A stretch of DNA of 7,182 nt from Alphaproteobacteria bacterium. Its GTDB lineage: Bacteria > Pseudomonadota > Alphaproteobacteria > Rickettsiales > SXRF01. The notes beneath the pieces were generated by a model. That model saw nothing but the letters and a program-made list of their open reading frames with translations. It had not been told where the DNA came from and ran no database searches. The translations under genes were made by a program, and so were the position numbers. Below are positions 1 to 6,723 of the stretch, piece after piece (position 1 is the first letter of the stretch; every line of letters begins with the position of its first letter). The DNA is taken from the NCBI GenBank assembly GCA_020050695.1, contig JAGVKI010000082.1:1-7182 (forward strand). Reading direction: 5' to 3'.

Positions 1-2
1 CA

Positions 3-38
3 ATCGACGAGGCGGCACTGGAAACGGTACTTCCCTAA
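3..38 (+). CDS. C-terminal end of an upstream gene (partial, possibly a PpiD/SurA-type peptidyl-prolyl isomerase)
   Basis: A reading frame open from the left edge ends at TAA (36-38) and encodes IDEAALETVLP. Its stop shares base 38 with the ATG of trpE (TAATG), the kind of overlap seen between co-translated genes, so this is probably the end of a real gene. Eleven residues cannot identify a family. In many alphaproteobacteria the gene before the trp cluster encodes a periplasmic PpiD/SurA-like folding factor, and this short acidic-hydrophobic tail would be compatible with one. That identity is inferred from known gene order and not shown by the sequence. Confidence 0.45.
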   Translation: MDEAALETVLP

Positions 39-1555
39 TGCTCCCCGTTTCCTCACCGCAGCTTTACCCCTCGCAGGATAGTTTCCGGCAGCATTTTGAG
101 CACGGCCTGTCGCAGTTAGTATGGACCACCTGCCCTGCCGATCTGGACACCCCCGTATCCGCTATGCTGCGCCTGATGTCTGCCGATAGCCCCAGCTTTC
201 TGCTGGAATCCGTGGAAAAAGGTGAGATTCGTGGCCGCTATTCCGTCATCGGCCTGAAGCCGGATATTATATGGCGCTGTAAGGGCAATAAGGCGCAAAT
301 CGCCTACAGTGAAATCATGGACGAAAGCGCTTTTACGCCATGCGAGGAAGACGCCCTCACCTCCTTCCGCAAACTCTATGATTCATCACAGATTGATATA
401 CCTGACGGTCTGCCGCCAATGGCTGCTGGGCTGGTTGGTTATATGGGTTACGACATGGTCGGGCTGATGGAAAAACTGCCTGCACCAAAAGACGATCCTA
501 TCGGCATTCCTGACGGGTGCTTTATCCGCCCTAAGGTCATGGTGATTTTCGATGCGGTGAGCGATAAGATTTTTATTATCACCACCATCTGGGCCGACAA
601 TAAACGCCAGGATGCCACCGCTGCATACGAAGCCGCACGCACGCGTATCCAGGGCGTACTGGATAAACTGGCCGCGCCTGTTCCTGCACCTTCGCACGCA
701 GACCTGAAACCAGTGCATATGGATGACTTTGTCTCCAATACCAAGCGCGGTGATTACGACAATATGATCGCAGCCGCGAAGGAATACATCAAAGCTGGCG
801 ACATTTTCCAGGTCGTGCTTTCGCAGCGTTTCTCTGCGCCGTTCAGCCTGCCCCCCTTCTCGCTGTACCGCGCGCTGCGCCAGCTGAATCCATCGCCATT
901 TTTGTTCTATTTAAATTTTGGCCAATATTCGCTGGTAGGCTCCAGCCCTGAAATTCTGGTACGCCTGCGCGACGGCGAAGTTACCATCCGCCCTATCGCA
1001 GGTACGCGCAAACGTGGCCGCGACCGCGAGGAAGACAAGCTGCTTGCCGCCGATCTCCTCTCCGACCCGAAGGAACTGGCCGAACATCTCATGCTGCTCG
1101 ATTTAGGCCGCAATGACGTAGGCCGCGTCGCTAAAATCGGCTCGGTGAAGACCACCCAGCGCATGACCATCGAAAACTATTCGCATGTGATGCATATCGT
1201 ATCCAACGTGGTCGGCGAACTCGACCCGCGCTTTGATGCGCTCTCGGCAATGATTGCAGGCTTCCCGGCAGGCACGGTAAGCGGCGCGCCTAAAATCCGC
1301 GCCATGGAAATCATCAATGAACTGGAGCCGGAAGCGCGCAGTTTTTATGCTGGCTGCATCGGCTATTTTTCCAGCAACGGCAATATGGATACCGCCATTG
1401 CACTGCGCACGGGGCTGATTAAAGACAATCGCCTTTACGTGCAGGCTGGCGGCGGTATTGTAGCAGACAGCGAAAGTGAAGGTGAATATCAGGAATCGCT
1501 GAATAAGGCGCGTGCATTAATGCGTGCAGCCGAGGAGGCTATACATTTCACATGA
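38..1555 (+). CDS. trpE: Anthranilate synthase component I (TrpE)
   Basis: This is the large subunit of anthranilate synthase. It converts chorismate plus ammonia, supplied by TrpG, to anthranilate and pyruvate, the committed step of tryptophan synthesis, in the cytoplasm. Its 505 residues match the usual family length. The N-terminal domain carries the tryptophan feedback motif LLES-x10-S (residues 55-58, Ser69), which favours TrpE over PabB. The C-terminal chorismate-binding domain shows NPSPF (284-288), RPIAGTR (318-324), DLGRND (355-360), GTVSGAPK (412-419), GCIGYF (439-444) and GGGIVADS (471-478). The ATG overlaps the upstream stop by one base and only a weak GGAAA lies before it, so translation is probably coupled to the upstream gene. 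The last four bases overlap trpG. Nothing is missing, and feedback inhibition by tryptophan is expected from the intact motif. Confidence 0.97.
   Translation: MLPVSSPQLYPSQDSFRQHFEHGLSQLVWTTCPADLDTPVSAMLRLMSADSPSFLLESVEKGEIRGRYSVIGLKPDIIWRCKGNKAQIAYSEIMDESAFTPCEEDALTSFRKLYDSSQIDIPDGLPPMAAGLVGYMGYDMVGLMEKLPAPKDDPIGIPDGCFIRPKVMVIFDAVSDKIFIITTIWADNKRQDATAAYEAARTRIQGVLDKLAAPVPAPSHADLKPVHMDDFVSNTKRGDYDNMIAAAKEYIKAGDIFQVVLSQRFSAPFSLPPFSLYRALRQLNPSPFLFYLNFGQYSLVGSSPEILVRLRDGEVTIRPIAGTRKRGRDREEDKLLAADLLSDPKELAEHLMLLDLGRNDVGRVAKIGSVKTTQRMTIENYSHVMHIVSNVVGELDPRFDALSAMIAGFPAGTVSGAPKIRAMEIINELEPEARSFYAGCIGYFSSNGNMDTAIALRTGLIKDNRLYVQAGGGIVADSESEGEYQESLNKARALMRAAEEAIHFT
1532..1538 (+). promoter_or_regulatory. 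Possible Shine-Dalgarno for trpG, distant
   Basis: GAGGAGG lies 13 bases before the trpG ATG, inside the last codons of trpE. The complementarity to 16S rRNA is strong but the spacing is longer than the usual 5-9 bases. It may only reflect the Ala-Glu-Glu-Ala codons, with trpG started by termination-reinitiation at the ATGA overlap. Confidence 0.35.
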
Positions 1556-2124
1556 AAATCATCCTGCTCGATAACTATGACAGCTTTACCTATAACCTGC
1601 TCCATTACATCGGCGAGCTGGGATGCGAGGTAGTCGTCTATCGTAATGATGCCATTACCAGCGAAGAACTGATCGCGCTTAAACCAGACGGCATTGTTAT
1701 CTCCCCCGGCCCCGGCACGCCGCAGCAATCAGGCATATGCCTTGATCTGGTCAAAAAAGCCTCGGGCAAGGTGCCACTGTTCGGTGTGTGCCTTGGCATG
1801 CAGGCCATGGGCGAAGCCTTTGGCGGCAAAGTAATGCGCGCACCCGCCCCTATGCATGGCAAGGTAAGCGCCATATATCATGAAGGCCGCACCGTATTTC
1901 GGGGCCTGCCAATTCCTTTTAACGCTACCCGCTACCACTCATTGATCGTAGATCGCGGCAGCTTGCCCGATTGTCTGGAAGTGACCGCTGTTACCGCCGA
2001 TGATGGGCTTATCATGGGGCTTTCGCACAAACAGCATAATACCCATGGGGTGCAGTTCCACCCTGAAAGCATCGCCTCTGAACATGGACATGACCTGATC
2101 AAGAATTTCCTGGAAGGGATATGA
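1552..2124 (+). CDS. trpG: Anthranilate synthase component II, glutamine amidotransferase (TrpG)
   Basis: This is the class I glutamine amidotransferase subunit. It hydrolyses glutamine and passes ammonia to TrpE. Its 190 residues are the normal length for a stand-alone protein. Visible motifs are DNYDSFTYNL (7-16), SPGPGTP (51-57, oxyanion region), the nucleophile Cys80 in GVCLGMQ (78-84), HGK (102-104), YHSL (128-131), and His170 and Glu172 of the triad in GVQFHPES (166-173). Start and stop overlap trpE and trpD by four bases each (ATGA), which points to translational coupling and matched subunit amounts. A GAGGAGG stretch lies inside the trpE end. The family cannot be separated from PabA by motifs alone, and many bacteria use one such subunit for both anthranilate and p-aminobenzoate synthesis. 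The trp context makes TrpG the primary call. Confidence 0.96.
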   Translation: MKIILLDNYDSFTYNLLHYIGELGCEVVVYRNDAITSEELIALKPDGIVISPGPGTPQQSGICLDLVKKASGKVPLFGVCLGMQAMGEAFGGKVMRAPAPMHGKVSAIYHEGRTVFRGLPIPFNATRYHSLIVDRGSLPDCLEVTAVTADDGLIMGLSHKQHNTHGVQFHPESIASEHGHDLIKNFLEGI

Positions 2125-3146
2125 GCGACCACGCTATCCACTCTATTTTAGCCATTCTGGCAGATGGGAAAAGTCTCACGCAGGATAATGCCGCGCGCGC
2201 GTTCCAGATCATTATGAACGCAGGCGCCACCCCATCGCAAATGGCAGCGCTGCTTATGGCACTGCGCATCAAAGGCGAAAGCATTGAAGAAATCACCGGC
2301 GGCGCCATGGCCATGCGCGCTAAAGCCAAGCCCATCAAAATCCCTGCCGATAGTATCGACACTTGCGGCACAGGCGGGGACGGCAAGGGTACGTATAATA
2401 TTTCCACCGCCGTCGCCTTTGTGCTGGCGGCATGCGATGTTCCCGTGGCTAAGCATGGCAACCGCTCGGTGTCATCGCTTTCAGGCTCTGCCGATGTGCT
2501 CACGCATCTTGGCGTCAATATCAATGCGCCAATTCCGGTGCTCGAGCGCTGCCTGCGCGAAGCCAATATCGCTTTTCTCATGGCGCCGCAGTTCCACCCG
2601 GCCATGCGCCATATTGCCCCTATCCGCCAGGAACTGGGCTTCCGCACCATATTCAATGTGCTTGGCCCGCTTTCCAATCCCGGCTCGCCTGATTTCCAGT
2701 TACTGGGCGTCTATAGCGAAAAACTGGTAGAACCGCTGGCGCATGTACTAAAGAGCCTGGGCACCAAGGGTGCATGGGTAGTCCATGGCAGTGACGGGCT
2801 GGATGAACTGACCCTTTCAGGGCGCACAAAAGTAGCGCAGCTTAAAGACGGCCAGGTCACCGTGTTTGATGTATCGCCGGAAGATGCAGGGCTTGCCACA
2901 CTCTCGCTCGATGCGCTTAAAGGACAAACACCTGAATATAATGCCAGCGCACTGCTCGACGCCCTTTCCGGTATGGAATGCGCCTACCGCCAGGCCATTT
3001 TATATAACAGTGCCGCCGGGCTGCTCATAGCAGGCAAGGCAGGCGACCTGAAACAAGGCGTAGCGATGGCGGCAGAGGCCATTGATTCTGGCCGCGCCCA
3101 TCTTTGCCTTAAAAAACTCGCTGAACTGAGTAACGAGCGCGCATGA
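2121..3146 (+). CDS. trpD: Anthranilate phosphoribosyltransferase (TrpD)
   Basis: This enzyme transfers phosphoribose from PRPP to anthranilate, giving N-(5-phosphoribosyl)-anthranilate, the second step of the pathway. Its 341 residues are normal for a stand-alone TrpD. The helical N-terminal domain (about 1-70) is followed by the PRPP loop with [17 protein letters not shown] (80-96), KHGNRSVSS (111-119), GSADVL (122-127), the anthranilate-side [13 protein letters not shown] (175-187) and the metal-binding DGLDEL (225-230, Asp228-Glu229). Residue 120 is Leu where family members I recall carry Lys, Arg or Ser. This is a minor oddity and no catalytic motif is broken. A purine-rich GGAAGGGA lies immediately before the ATG, unusually close, and the start overlaps the trpG stop by four bases, so coupled initiation is likely. 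Confidence 0.97.
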   Translation: MSDHAIHSILAILADGKSLTQDNAARAFQIIMNAGATPSQMAALLMALRIKGESIEEITGGAMAMRAKAKPIKIPADSIDTCGTGGDGKGTYNISTAVAFVLAACDVPVAKHGNRSVSSLSGSADVLTHLGVNINAPIPVLERCLREANIAFLMAPQFHPAMRHIAPIRQELGFRTIFNVLGPLSNPGSPDFQLLGVYSEKLVEPLAHVLKSLGTKGAWVVHGSDGLDELTLSGRTKVAQLKDGQVTVFDVSPEDAGLATLSLDALKGQTPEYNASALLDALSGMECAYRQAILYNSAAGLLIAGKAGDLKQGVAMAAEAIDSGRAHLCLKKLAELSNERA

Positions 3147-3940
3147 GTGATACCTTAAAGGAAATATGCGACCGTAAGCGTGAGCATATAGCGCAGCGCA
3201 AAGCAGCGGTAAGCCACAGCTTGCTGCTTGAGCTGGCACAGCAGGCAGAAAAGCCAAGGGGCTTTCAAAAAGCCCTCCAGGCAAAAATAGACGCGGGTCT
3301 TTTTGCACTGATTGCCGAAGTCAAAAAAGCGTCGCCCAGCAAGGGCATTATCCGCGAGGATTTCAATCCTGCCGAACTTGCCAAAGCCTATCAAACAGGC
3401 GGCGCAACATGCCTTTCGGTACTTACCGATGAGCCCTATTTTCAGGGCAAAGACGAATATCTGGTGCAGGCACGCAGCGCCGTAAGCCTGCCCGTGCTGC
3501 GCAAGGATTTCATGCTCGATACCTACCAGGTGACAGAGGCGCGTGCACTGGGCGCAGACTGCATCCTGATTATCATGGCCGCCTTATCGGACGCGCAGGC
3601 ATCGCAGCTGGAACATGCCGCCTTTGAACTGGGCATGGATGTGCTGGTAGAGGTGCATGACGCCCATGAACTGGATCGCGCTAAAAAAGCAATGCGTTCT
3701 ACGCTGATCGGCATAAATAACCGCAACCTCAAGACCCTTAAGGTGGATATTGCCACCTCGGAAATACTTGCAAAAGAATTGCCCGCCCCTATCCTTGGTG
3801 TATGCGAAAGCGGCATCAGCACGCATGCAGACCTGCTGCGGATGCAAAAAAGCGGGCTGAATTGTTTCCTGGTCGGCGAATCACTGATGCGCCAGCAGGA
3901 TGTAACCATGGCAACAAAAACATTACTCGGGCTAAAGTGA
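3143..3940 (+). CDS. trpC: Indole-3-glycerol phosphate synthase (TrpC)
   Basis: This single-domain TIM-barrel enzyme closes and decarboxylates carboxyphenylamino-deoxyribulose phosphate to indole-3-glycerol phosphate. Its 265 residues match a monofunctional TrpC, so there is no fused TrpF domain and PRA isomerase must come from elsewhere. Motifs along the barrel are [13 protein letters not shown] (57-69, Glu59 and Lys61), [12 protein letters not shown] (91-102), VLRKDF (118-123, Lys121), TEARALGAD (131-139), VEVHD (169-173), [10 protein letters not shown] (189-198), ESGI (222-225) and the phosphate-binding VGESLM (244-249). The start overlaps the trpD stop by four bases and has no clear Shine-Dalgarno, which fits translational coupling. 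The gene is intact. Confidence 0.97.
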   Translation: MSDTLKEICDRKREHIAQRKAAVSHSLLLELAQQAEKPRGFQKALQAKIDAGLFALIAEVKKASPSKGIIREDFNPAELAKAYQTGGATCLSVLTDEPYFQGKDEYLVQARSAVSLPVLRKDFMLDTYQVTEARALGADCILIIMAALSDAQASQLEHAAFELGMDVLVEVHDAHELDRAKKAMRSTLIGINNRNLKTLKVDIATSEILAKELPAPILGVCESGISTHADLLRMQKSGLNCFLVGESLMRQQDVTMATKTLLGLK

Positions 3941-3947
3941 GGGCTGT

Positions 3948-4652
3948 ATGGAATCGGTAACCCAGAATGTTGCATACCATATGGATTGGGCGGATATTAT
4001 CGCCTTTGTTTTTTTCGTGATCTGCTGGGCCGGATATGCCCGTTACAGCGAGCATGAGCGTTATGAATCCAAAAGCCTGCTGAGCGTTACCAACCGCTAC
4101 CGCCTGGAATGGATGATGGAAATGATGCGCCGCGATAACCGCAGCGTAGACGCCATCATGGTCGGCAACTTGCAGCGCAGCATTACATTTTTTGCCAACA
4201 CCACCATATTCCTGCTCATCGGTCTTATGACTATGCTCGGCTACCATGACATGGCAGAGCCGATCATCAGCAATATTCCCTTTGCCAGGCTGAGTAGCCC
4301 CTTCATGTGGCAAATGAAAATCCTGCTTCTGATGGTGATGTTTATCTACGCCTTTTTCAAATACACCTGGTCGCTGCGCCAGTATAATTATGCGAGCATT
4401 TTCATCGTGGCCGCCCCGCCGCATGACAAGCGTATCGACGAGCATAACAGCATTGCCGCCAAGGGCACCTACCTCATCGGCAACGCCGCTAAACACTTCA
4501 ATAATGGCCTGCGCACCTATTATTTCGCCCTCGCCGCACTGGCATGGTTTATCCACCCATACCTCTTTATGGGCGCAACGGCACTGGTGGTATTTGTAAC
4601 CCACCGCCGCGAATACCATTCCGCCACACTTAGAAACCTGGCAAGGGAATAG
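3948..4652 (+). CDS. DUF599 family integral membrane protein
   Basis: This 234-residue inner-membrane protein is recognised as DUF599 by its overall pattern: an N-terminal helix ending in CWAGYARYS (26-34), a long basic loop with RLEWMMEMMRRDNRSVDAI (52-70), a helix opening with RSITFFANTT (77-86), and FKYTWSLRQYNYAS (137-150) after the third helix. Hydrophobic segments lie at about 14-30, 80-99, 119-138 and 189-218, the last possibly two short helices. The function of the family is unknown to me. The ATG is 7 bases after the trpC stop, with GAGGG (3939-3943) overlapping that stop as a plausible ribosome site. A second in-frame ATG eleven codons later (3981) is possible but lacks as good a site. 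The tight spacing suggests co-transcription with trpC and the next gene. No known role in tryptophan synthesis explains its place. Confidence 0.85.
   Translation: MESVTQNVAYHMDWADIIAFVFFVICWAGYARYSEHERYESKSLLSVTNRYRLEWMMEMMRRDNRSVDAIMVGNLQRSITFFANTTIFLLIGLMTMLGYHDMAEPIISNIPFARLSSPFMWQMKILLLMVMFIYAFFKYTWSLRQYNYASIFIVAAPPHDKRIDEHNSIAAKGTYLIGNAAKHFNNGLRTYYFALAALAWFIHPYLFMGATALVVFVTHRREYHSATLRNLARE
4643..4648 (+). promoter_or_regulatory. Ribosome binding site supporting a GTG start
   Basis: AAGGGA lies six bases before the GTG at 4655, inside the last codons of the DUF599 gene. Its spacing supports this GTG over the next in-frame ATG at 4712, which would remove 19 residues. Confidence 0.65.
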
Positions 4653-4654
4653 CC

Positions 4655-5716
4655 GTGTCCTTCGCACGCAAGCGATGGGCTGACTTTGCTGCCATCACCT
4701 CTACCAGCCATATGCGGCCTGCGCCCCATAGTATATTGCCCCATGAACTGGTCGATATGGCCAGCTACCGCAGCGCAGACCGCCTTGCAGATAGCAAGGA
4801 TGTGCTGGAGGTATGCGTAGCCTATGCCTTCGATAACCTGATTTATGACGAAAATGGCAGGCCGCTGCACGTAGATAAAGCCACATACGAAAAAACGCCG
4901 CGCGTGCTGCGGGTCAATAAATTTACCAAGGCCTACCGCAAGGATGCCGCCATATGGCTGCACCAGAGCATGGCTGACGTCGTGGTGGATGCCGCCCTCT
5001 ATTTACGCAGGAAATATGGCTGGACGTCGATTATTTATGACGGGCTGCGCACGGTCGACGGCGCCTATAATGTGTACTCGCAAATGAGTGAGGAAGACAT
5101 TGCCTCTGGCATTTTTGCCGCACCTGGCAGCAGCGCGCATAACAAAGGCATGGCCGCCGATGTGGTGATGTTTGACGAGACAGGAAAACTGGTAGAGATG
5201 GGCGGCAATTTCGATCATCTGGATATGCGCACCAATAGCCGCACCTGCACCGACCTGCCGCAGGAAGCGCTGGAAAATCGTATAAAGCGTGAAATCGCCT
5301 ACCAGCATGCGGCGCTGCTTAATGGCCGCTTATTTGCCCCGCTGCGCAGCGAATTCTGGGATGAACGCTTTCCCGAAAACAGCGAAGATAACTGGCGTGT
5401 GCTCGATAGCCTGGCCCGCTGCATGGGCAAAACCCTGTTATCGGATAAAGACGAAGCCGCCCGCCGCAGCCCCAAAGGATCACCTGAGCGCGAAGCCTTT
5501 ATTAAAAGCTGGGAGCAGCTGGATTATGAGGCATTTACTGCCGTCTGGCACAAGCTGTTCAGCAACGATGAAATACGCAGCGTATTTGATCTTGCGCAGC
5601 ATGTACCCCTGCCACCTGACAGCAGTACGGTCATTTATCATGGGGATTTCAACCCGCTTTATGACCGTGAACTGGTCGCCAGCGGCAAGCATATTACCGA
5701 TAACAGGCAGGACTAG
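4655..5716 (+). CDS. M15-family peptidase, D-Ala-D-Ala dipeptidase (VanX/DdpX)-like, with C-terminal extension
   Basis: This protein is related to zinc D-alanyl-D-alanine dipeptidases (peptidase family M15), which cleave the cell-wall precursor dipeptide. Compared from memory with VanX, residues 50-70 (VCVAYAFDNLIYDENGRP) match the N-terminal 'kYAtwDNFtGkP' region, YDGLRT (128-133) matches DGYRP with the substrate Arg, and SSAHNKGMAAD (159-169) matches the zinc motif with ligands His162 and Asp169. EMGGNFDHLD (181-190) and ENR (207-209) also fit. VanX's EWWH (catalytic Glu and third ligand His) aligns with Glu233-Phe-Trp-Asp236, so the third ligand is Asp here. At 353 residues it is far longer than VanX (about 200), with roughly 100 extra C-terminal residues of no fold known to me. 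I see no signal peptide, so it is probably cytoplasmic, as VanX is. The GTG start is 2 bases after the DUF599 stop. Whether it is an active dipeptidase is uncertain. Confidence 0.82.
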   Translation: MSFARKRWADFAAITSTSHMRPAPHSILPHELVDMASYRSADRLADSKDVLEVCVAYAFDNLIYDENGRPLHVDKATYEKTPRVLRVNKFTKAYRKDAAIWLHQSMADVVVDAALYLRRKYGWTSIIYDGLRTVDGAYNVYSQMSEEDIASGIFAAPGSSAHNKGMAADVVMFDETGKLVEMGGNFDHLDMRTNSRTCTDLPQEALENRIKREIAYQHAALLNGRLFAPLRSEFWDERFPENSEDNWRVLDSLARCMGKTLLSDKDEAARRSPKGSPEREAFIKSWEQLDYEAFTAVWHKLFSNDEIRSVFDLAQHVPLPPDSSTVIYHGDFNPLYDRELVASGKHITDNRQD

Positions 5717-6723
5717 CTAGAATCACCCTGCTCACGCGCCAGGAAATTCTGGCGAATCGTTTCTGCAATGGTGAGCATTTCATTATCCAGCTTATATTCC
5801 CACGTCTCCAGCCTTGCACCCAGCGGACGCGCTACGCCGCTACGTATCATACGGCCAGCAAAGCGCGATGGCTTTGTGCCTGAATGCCCTGCAAAAGCGA
5901 TGATATGCACAGGTTTGCCCGTGGCAGCCGCTTCGCTCATCATATTGACGGAATCATTGGTAACAATAAATGCATCCGCCAGCGCCACCATGCCCATATA
6001 CGGATTCTCGCTTTCAAAATCGTACAGATAAACACGATCATTGCCCTCAAATGCTGCACGAAGACGGGCGATATTCTCCTCGCCTGTACGGCGCGACGGC
6101 GTAATGAGCAGCGAACCATCCATGTTTTTAAGCAGACGCTCAAGCAGCACCACCACACGGTCAATCGCTTCGGTGGTAAGCGTATATTTGTTAGTCGAAC
6201 CGCCAAGCAGCACGGCCACCAGCGGCTTTCTGTAATGCGCAAACTGTTGCTCCCAGTGCTGGCGCGCTTCGGCCAGTGCCACCGGGGTCAGCTGATGCAG
6301 GGCAAACTGCGTTTTAATCACGTTGTCAGCCTGAACCTTGTCATGCGCCATGGCCACCACCATATCAAAGTGACGCGGATGCATCTGCGGATCCTGGATA
6401 TGGATAAAATACGGTACTTTCTCTTTTTGCTGCGCAGCAATTTTGCTTTTAAGCGCCGAAGTAACGATCGCGGCGCGCCTGCCGCATGAGATAATCATAT
6501 CCGGCCATGGCCCCTCGAGGGTATCGCAGCCGCGCTCAATAAACAGCGGAAGCACCAAATGACGCAGCGGTGTGGAATAGAAAATATTTGGCAGTTTCAC
6601 CCAAGGCTTTTTAATGCGCACCACCTTCATTTCCACATCAACGCCCACAGACGCCGCAAGCGCTTTCACCTGCGCTGCCATGCCGGCGCTGCCATCGGTA
6701 ATGCCCCAACAGGTATAGGTCAT
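5713..6723 (-). CDS. ELM1/DUF1022 family protein, GT-B glycosyltransferase-like
   Basis: This 336-residue protein belongs to the family named after plant ELM1 (Mito_fiss_Elm1, formerly DUF1022), a factor in mitochondrial fission. Bacterial members are common in alphaproteobacteria and their biochemical role is not established. Family features are the N-terminal ITDGSAGMAAQ (8-18), SCGRRAA (79-85), HIQDP (108-112), VLLGGSTNKY (171-180), TPSRRTG (208-214) and VTNDSVNMMSEAAATGKPV (254-272). The two-halved layout with a glycine-rich GGS turn and a late 'NDS...EAAATGKP' motif resembles the donor-binding half of GT-B glycosyltransferases, which I infer from pattern only. No signal peptide or clear membrane helix is seen. 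The ATG overlaps the stop of the radC-like gene by four bases, so the two are probably co-translated. Its stop codon shares a CTAG with the converging dipeptidase gene. Confidence 0.88.
   Translation of the reverse strand: MTYTCWGITDGSAGMAAQVKALAASVGVDVEMKVVRIKKPWVKLPNIFYSTPLRHLVLPLFIERGCDTLEGPWPDMIISCGRRAAIVTSALKSKIAAQQKEKVPYFIHIQDPQMHPRHFDMVVAMAHDKVQADNVIKTQFALHQLTPVALAEARQHWEQQFAHYRKPLVAVLLGGSTNKYTLTTEAIDRVVVLLERLLKNMDGSLLITPSRRTGEENIARLRAAFEGNDRVYLYDFESENPYMGMVALADAFIVTNDSVNMMSEAAATGKPVHIIAFAGHSGTKPSRFAGRMIRSGVARPLGARLETWEYKLDNEMLTIAETIRQNFLAREQGDSS

Noticed and set aside
899..925. AT-rich patch inside trpE that might suggest an internal promoter or insertion
   Set aside because: It encodes the conserved Phe/Tyr/Leu-rich stretch after NPSPF in frame. 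The composition follows from the amino acids.
2099..2677. A 192-codon minus-strand open frame opposite trpD
   Set aside because: It is antisense to intact trpD motifs and has a low-complexity Ala/Ser/Met composition, so it is a shadow frame.
3816..4667. A 283-codon open frame on the minus strand spanning the whole DUF599 gene
   Set aside because: It lies opposite a recognisable family gene with a good ribosome site and operon spacing. Its translation is rich in His, Gly and Ala without any recognisable domain, as expected from a complement of coding sequence.
5690..5760. A bidirectional terminator between the converging genes
   Set aside because: Only the 8-base CTAGCTAG palindrome is present. 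There is no GC-rich stem followed by a T run.
5884..6489. A 201-codon plus-strand open frame inside the ELM1-family gene
   Set aside because: The minus-strand frame has clear family motifs and a coupled start. The plus-strand product is His/Arg-rich with no recognisable domain.
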